Positions 61,560 to 64,000 of a DNA stretch of 64,000 nt are shown one piece after another. A program made the position numbers and the translations under genes. The first letter of the stretch is position 1. Every line of letters starts with the position of its first letter. The notes beneath the pieces were generated by a model. The model was not told where the DNA came from. It saw only the letters and a list, made by a program, of their open reading frames with translations, and ran no database searches. The DNA is taken from contig JACKPV010000023.1 of NCBI GenBank assembly GCA_024233305.1, positions 372,001-436,000 on the forward strand, given 5' to 3'. The stretch is from Verrucomicrobiales bacterium (lineage in GTDB: Bacteria; Verrucomicrobiota; Verrucomicrobiia; Limisphaerales; J093).

Positions 61560-61871
61560 ATGATCAAACCCACCCATCACATCTTCGTCTGCGGCAGCTT
61601 CCGTCCCACCGGCGCCCAAGGCGTTTGTCACAAAAAAGAATCCGTTCAGTTGCTCCAATACTTCGCCGAAGAGGCCGCCGACCGCGGCTTGGACGGCGTC
61701 ATGGTCTCGAGCACCGGCTGCCTCAAGGCCTGCGACCACGGGCCCGTCGTCGTGGTCTATCCGCAGGGAACTTGGTACCGCTCCGTGACCGAAGACGTCG
61801 CCGACGCCATCCTCGATGCCCTCGAGAACGACACCGTGGCCACCGAACACCTGCTGACTGCCGCCGCCTGA
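61560..61871 (+). CDS. Thioredoxin-like [2Fe-2S] ferredoxin
   Basis: A 103-residue ferredoxin of the clostridial [2Fe-2S] (Shethna-type, thioredoxin-fold) family. The four cluster cysteines are Cys11 (FVCGSF), Cys23 (GVCHKK), Cys54 and Cys58 (STGCLKACDHGP), with PVVVVYPQGTWYR after them, as in homologues that copurify with nitrogenase. Located between nifB and nifV, it most likely carries electrons to NifH or to the cofactor assembly proteins, or protects the nitrogenase complex as FeSII does in Azotobacter. The second option would be inference only. Start ATG 61560; the nifV start follows 4 bp after the stop. Confidence 0.9.
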   Translation: MIKPTHHIFVCGSFRPTGAQGVCHKKESVQLLQYFAEEAADRGLDGVMVSSTGCLKACDHGPVVVVYPQGTWYRSVTEDVADAILDALENDTVATEHLLTAAA

Positions 61872-61875
61872 GCCC

Positions 61876-62967
61876 ATGCGCCCAATCCTCCTCGACACCA
61901 CGCTGCGCGACGGCGAGCAGGCCGCCGGCGTGGCGTTCTCGCGGAACGAAAAGCAGGCAATCGCCCGAGGTCTTGCAGAAGCGGGCGTGCCGGAAATCGA
62001 GATCGGCATCCCGGCCATGGGTGCGACTGAGATCGACGACATCAACGCGGTCGCCGACCTCGGCCTGCCCGGCCGGCTTTCCACCTGGTGCCGGGCGACT
62101 CGGCAGGACCTGGCGGCGGCCGGCCGGTGCCGCGTCGACACGGTTCACTTCTCCCTGCCCGTCTCGGCCATCCACCTGCGTGCCTGGCGCAAAACCTCGG
62201 CGTGGGTGTTTCAGGAACTCACCGCTCTGATGGACGTGGCGCGGGAGCGCTTCGCCCGCGTCACCGTCGGAGCGCAGGATGCCTCCCGTGCGGACGAAGC
62301 GTTCCTCCGAGACTTCGCCCTGCTCGCGCAGGAGGTGCGGGCGGATCGGTTGCGCCTCGCCGATACCGTTGGTGCCCTGAACCCGGAGAGCACGGCGCGT
62401 CTGGTGCGCGGAGTGCGCGCCGCGGTGCCGCGCCTCCCCCTCGAGTTCCATGGTCACAACGATCTGGGCATGGCGACGGCCAACGCCGTGTCGGCGATTC
62501 TCGCTGGGGCCGAGGCCGTGAGTGTCACTGTGAACGGACTGGGCGAACGCGCCGGCAACGCCGCGCTGGAAGAAGTCGTCATGGCCTTGCACGTTTCCGC
62601 GGGCATTGCCTGCGGCGTGCAGCCCACCAAACTCGGGTCCCTCTGCGACCTCGTGGCCAGGGCCTCCAACCGCGCCCTGCCGGACGCCAAACCCGTGGTC
62701 GGCCCGGCCGCCTTTCGGCACGAGTCCGGCATTCACTGTGCCGGGTTGCTGCGGGACCGCCGCACCTACGAGCTCATCCACGCCCCGGACGTCGGACGCC
62801 ACACTCCGGCGTTCGTCCTTGGCCGCCACAGCGGAAGCGCGGTGGTCCGCGACCTGCTCCAGCGCAGCGGTAAACTGGACGACGAGGACGCGGTGCAACA
62901 GGCCCTGCGCCTCCTGCGCCGCGGGGGACGAAAGCAGCCATCCAGACGAACCCGAACACGCCCATGA
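61876..62967 (+). CDS. nifV: Homocitrate synthase NifV
   Basis: A 363-residue aldolase-type TIM-barrel enzyme that condenses acetyl-CoA and 2-oxoglutarate to R-homocitrate, the organic ligand of FeMo-cofactor. Family motifs: LLDTTLRDGEQAAGVAFSRN (metal and base residues), EIEIGIPAMGATE, DTVGALNPES, the metal-binding HGHNDLGMATAN, and GLGERAGNAALEEVVMAL; HESGIHCAGLLRD and LGRHSGS near the C-terminus also fit. The nif context separates it from 2-isopropylmalate synthase and lysine-pathway homocitrate synthase. A basic tail (SRRTRTRP) overlaps the molbindin start by 4 bp. Confidence 0.94.
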   Translation: MRPILLDTTLRDGEQAAGVAFSRNEKQAIARGLAEAGVPEIEIGIPAMGATEIDDINAVADLGLPGRLSTWCRATRQDLAAAGRCRVDTVHFSLPVSAIHLRAWRKTSAWVFQELTALMDVARERFARVTVGAQDASRADEAFLRDFALLAQEVRADRLRLADTVGALNPESTARLVRGVRAAVPRLPLEFHGHNDLGMATANAVSAILAGAEAVSVTVNGLGERAGNAALEEVVMALHVSAGIACGVQPTKLGSLCDLVARASNRALPDAKPVVGPAAFRHESGIHCAGLLRDRRTYELIHAPDVGRHTPAFVLGRHSGSAVVRDLLQRSGKLDDEDAVQQALRLLRRGGRKQPSRRTRTRP

Positions 62968-63182
62968 ACAGCATCCGCAACGAAATCGTCGGCACGATCC
63001 GGCGCATCACCTCCGACAAGGTGATGTCCGAAGTGATCCTGGACACCCCGGCCGGCCAAATCGCGGCCGTCATCACCACCAGCTCGGTAAAACGCCTGAA
63101 ACTGAGAAAAGGCACCCCCGCCTCGGCGCTCTTCAAGGCTACCAATGTGTCGCTGAAGTTGCCGGACGTCGCCGACCGCTGA
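62964..63182 (+). CDS. Molbindin (TOBE/Mop domain protein)
   Basis: A 72-residue single Mop/TOBE domain. The pattern MNSIRNEIVGTIRRITSDKV MSEVILDTPAGQIAAVIT ... VKRLKLRKGTPASALFKATNVSL is that of molybdate-binding molbindins. In nif clusters such proteins store or hand over molybdate for FeMo-cofactor synthesis, which agrees with a molybdenum nitrogenase here. Start overlaps the nifV stop (ATGA). It ends the biosynthetic part of the cluster. Confidence 0.9.
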   Translation: MNSIRNEIVGTIRRITSDKVMSEVILDTPAGQIAAVITTSSVKRLKLRKGTPASALFKATNVSLKLPDVADR

Positions 63183-63362
63183 TCCCTGCCATCCGTGGAC
63201 ATCCGGGACAATAGGCGACAGCCTCGATCCTGCACAGGCTGACCAGATTTCATCAGAGGGAAGTCCAATCGACGGACGCCAAGCGCACGCGCGGTCCCGA
63301 CCTTGCGCCATCTTGGCTCGCTGAAGGCCGCTTCGCGTCAGGCTTGCCGGTCTCGTACCGAG

Positions 63363-63378
63363 TGGCATCGCGGCTGCT
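63363..63378 (+). promoter_or_regulatory. Sigma-54-like (-24/-12) promoter of nifA
   Basis: TGGCATCGCGGCTGCT keeps the -24 GG and -12 GC at the right 12-bp distance (TGGCA ... TGC). The start of transcription would be near 63389, only about 6 bases before the ATG at 63395. If real, it suggests either a nearly leaderless nifA message or use of the GTG at 63479. Confidence 0.5.
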
Positions 63379-63394
63379 ACACTCCTGGAATGGG

Positions 63395-64000
63395 ATGTCA
63401 ACGCTACTGACAACCTACCCCCGCGCCTGTGCGCGGGTCACGGAACACGGCCATTTGCCCGGCGCGCAACCATGCCGGGTGATCCAGGATCTGAGTCTGC
63501 TGGTCGAGATCGCCCAGACCATGGAAAGCAGCCTCGAGGTGCGCGACATCGTGCGCCCGACGCTCGTCAAGTTGGCATCGTCCATGGGCATGACCCGCGG
63601 GGCCATCACGTTGCGGCACGATGACCATTCGCCGGACGTCGTGGAAGTGGTCGGACTCGACCGTCATGAAAGCCCGCAGGACTATTGGGGCCAGGCCCGG
63701 CCGTTGTTCGACCAGGTGATCGCGCGGGGCCGGGCGCTGGTGGTTACCGACCTCGCGAAGGACGAACATTTTCGGCATCGCCAACTGCCGGTCGACCGCC
63801 TGATGGCCTTTCTCTGCGTGCCGGTAAAACATGGCGACGAGACGCTGGGCACCCTGTCGATCGAGCGTTGCACCGATCCTCGTTCAAGTTTGTCCGGGGA
63901 CGTGAACCTCCTCCGGCTCATTGCCCGGATGATGGCTCAGGCCGTGCACTGGCGGCTGACGGCAGAACACCGGCTCAAGGCACTGCGCGAGGAGAACGCC
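63395..64000 (+). CDS. nifA: Nif-specific transcription activator NifA, N-terminal part (3' end outside window)
   Basis: The frame is open to the right edge and gives 202 residues. From ATG 63395 it reads MSTLLTTYPRACARVTEHGH, then from residue 30 a GAF domain: IQDLSLLVEIAQTMESSLEV ... SMGMTRGAITLRHDD ... GRALVVTDLAKDEHF ... FLCVPVKHGDETLGTLSIER ... VNLLRLIARMMAQAVHWRL, which matches the N-terminal regulatory domain of NifA. The AAA+ and Fis-type DNA-binding domains should follow outside the window. NifA activates sigma-54 promoters of nif genes. ATG 63395 follows GGAATGGG; a GTG at 63479, just before the GAF domain, is an alternative start. The 212 bp between the molbindin gene and this start hold a weak CAGCCT/AGGCTG hairpin and the -24/-12 promoter. 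Confidence 0.85.
   Translation, partial: MSTLLTTYPRACARVTEHGHLPGAQPCRVIQDLSLLVEIAQTMESSLEVRDIVRPTLVKLASSMGMTRGAITLRHDDHSPDVVEVVGLDRHESPQDYWGQARPLFDQVIARGRALVVTDLAKDEHFRHRQLPVDRLMAFLCVPVKHGDETLGTLSIERCTDPRSSLSGDVNLLRLIARMMAQAVHWRLTAEHRLKALREENA

Noticed and set aside
1..64000. CRISPR arrays, tRNA and rRNA genes
   Set aside because: No regularly spaced 25-40 bp repeats, no cloverleaf with a GTTCRANNC arm and no conserved rRNA segments were seen by eye.

Overview
The window is GC-rich, densely coding DNA from a free-living bacterium, most probably a member of the Verrucomicrobiota (Limisphaerales/Pedosphaera-like is my best guess, from content and not from a search). Supporting signs are secreted proteins that share a 'Y-x-L-x-x-S-x-x-L-x-x-W ... 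F-Y-R' module, a BspA-type leucine-rich repeat protein, a large beta-propeller sensor kinase, squalene-hopene cyclase, many carbohydrate-active and oxidoreductase secreted enzymes, and short palindromic intergenic repeats built on a CGCCGAC/GTCGGCG hairpin. No rRNA, tRNA, CRISPR array or intact insertion sequence was found.

Region 1 (1-11.7 kb, + strand) is one tightly coupled operon for a type II secretion / type IV pilus-like machine: ATPase E (its 5' end is outside the window), F, pseudopilins G-K, a PilM-PilN-like fusion (GspL role), PilO/GspM, a PilP/GspC-like protein, and a secretin divided over two genes, each with its own signal peptide. A good terminator follows. Region 2 (11.7-17.7 kb, +) carries a secreted metallophosphatase, an ABC-2 exporter (ATPase plus two permeases) and a WalJ/YycJ-like metallo-beta-lactamase.

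Region 3 (17.9-30.7 kb, - strand) is a block of five genes: a propeller-type sensor kinase, its NarL-type regulator, then three translationally coupled genes for a DNRLRE-type secreted protein, an unknown secreted protein with two copies of an HSADF motif, and a giant (about 2027 aa) multidomain subtilase. It looks like a regulated surface/secreted proteolytic system and is the least described part of the window.

Region 4 (30.9-43.3 kb) has a Xre-RES toxin-antitoxin pair, hisD-hisC, a nitrilase-type amidohydrolase, and a run of sugar-related secreted enzymes (a TIM-barrel glycosidase-like protein, a GH36 alpha-galactosidase, an FAD oxidoreductase, a GH43-like protein) with a redoxin and a YugP-type metallopeptidase. 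Region 5 (43.4-51.9 kb) has a large secreted protein with a recent internal tandem duplication, squalene-hopene cyclase and the leucine-rich repeat protein.

Region 6 (52.5-64 kb, +) is a nearly complete molybdenum nitrogenase cluster: nifH-nifI1-nifI2-nifD-nifK-nifE-nifN-nifB-[2Fe-2S] ferredoxin-nifV-molbindin and the 5' part of nifA, which runs off the window. nifH/I1/I2/D/K supply the enzyme and its post-translational PII-type switch; nifE/N/B and nifV build the FeMo-cofactor and its homocitrate; the ferredoxin and molbindin plausibly supply electrons and molybdenum; nifA would activate the sigma-54-type promoters seen upstream of nifH and nifA. The gene order with the two PII genes between nifH and nifD, and the NifD sequence (GGSRAHHY, roughly 50-residue insertion), resemble the group II/III nitrogenases of anaerobes and methanogens.
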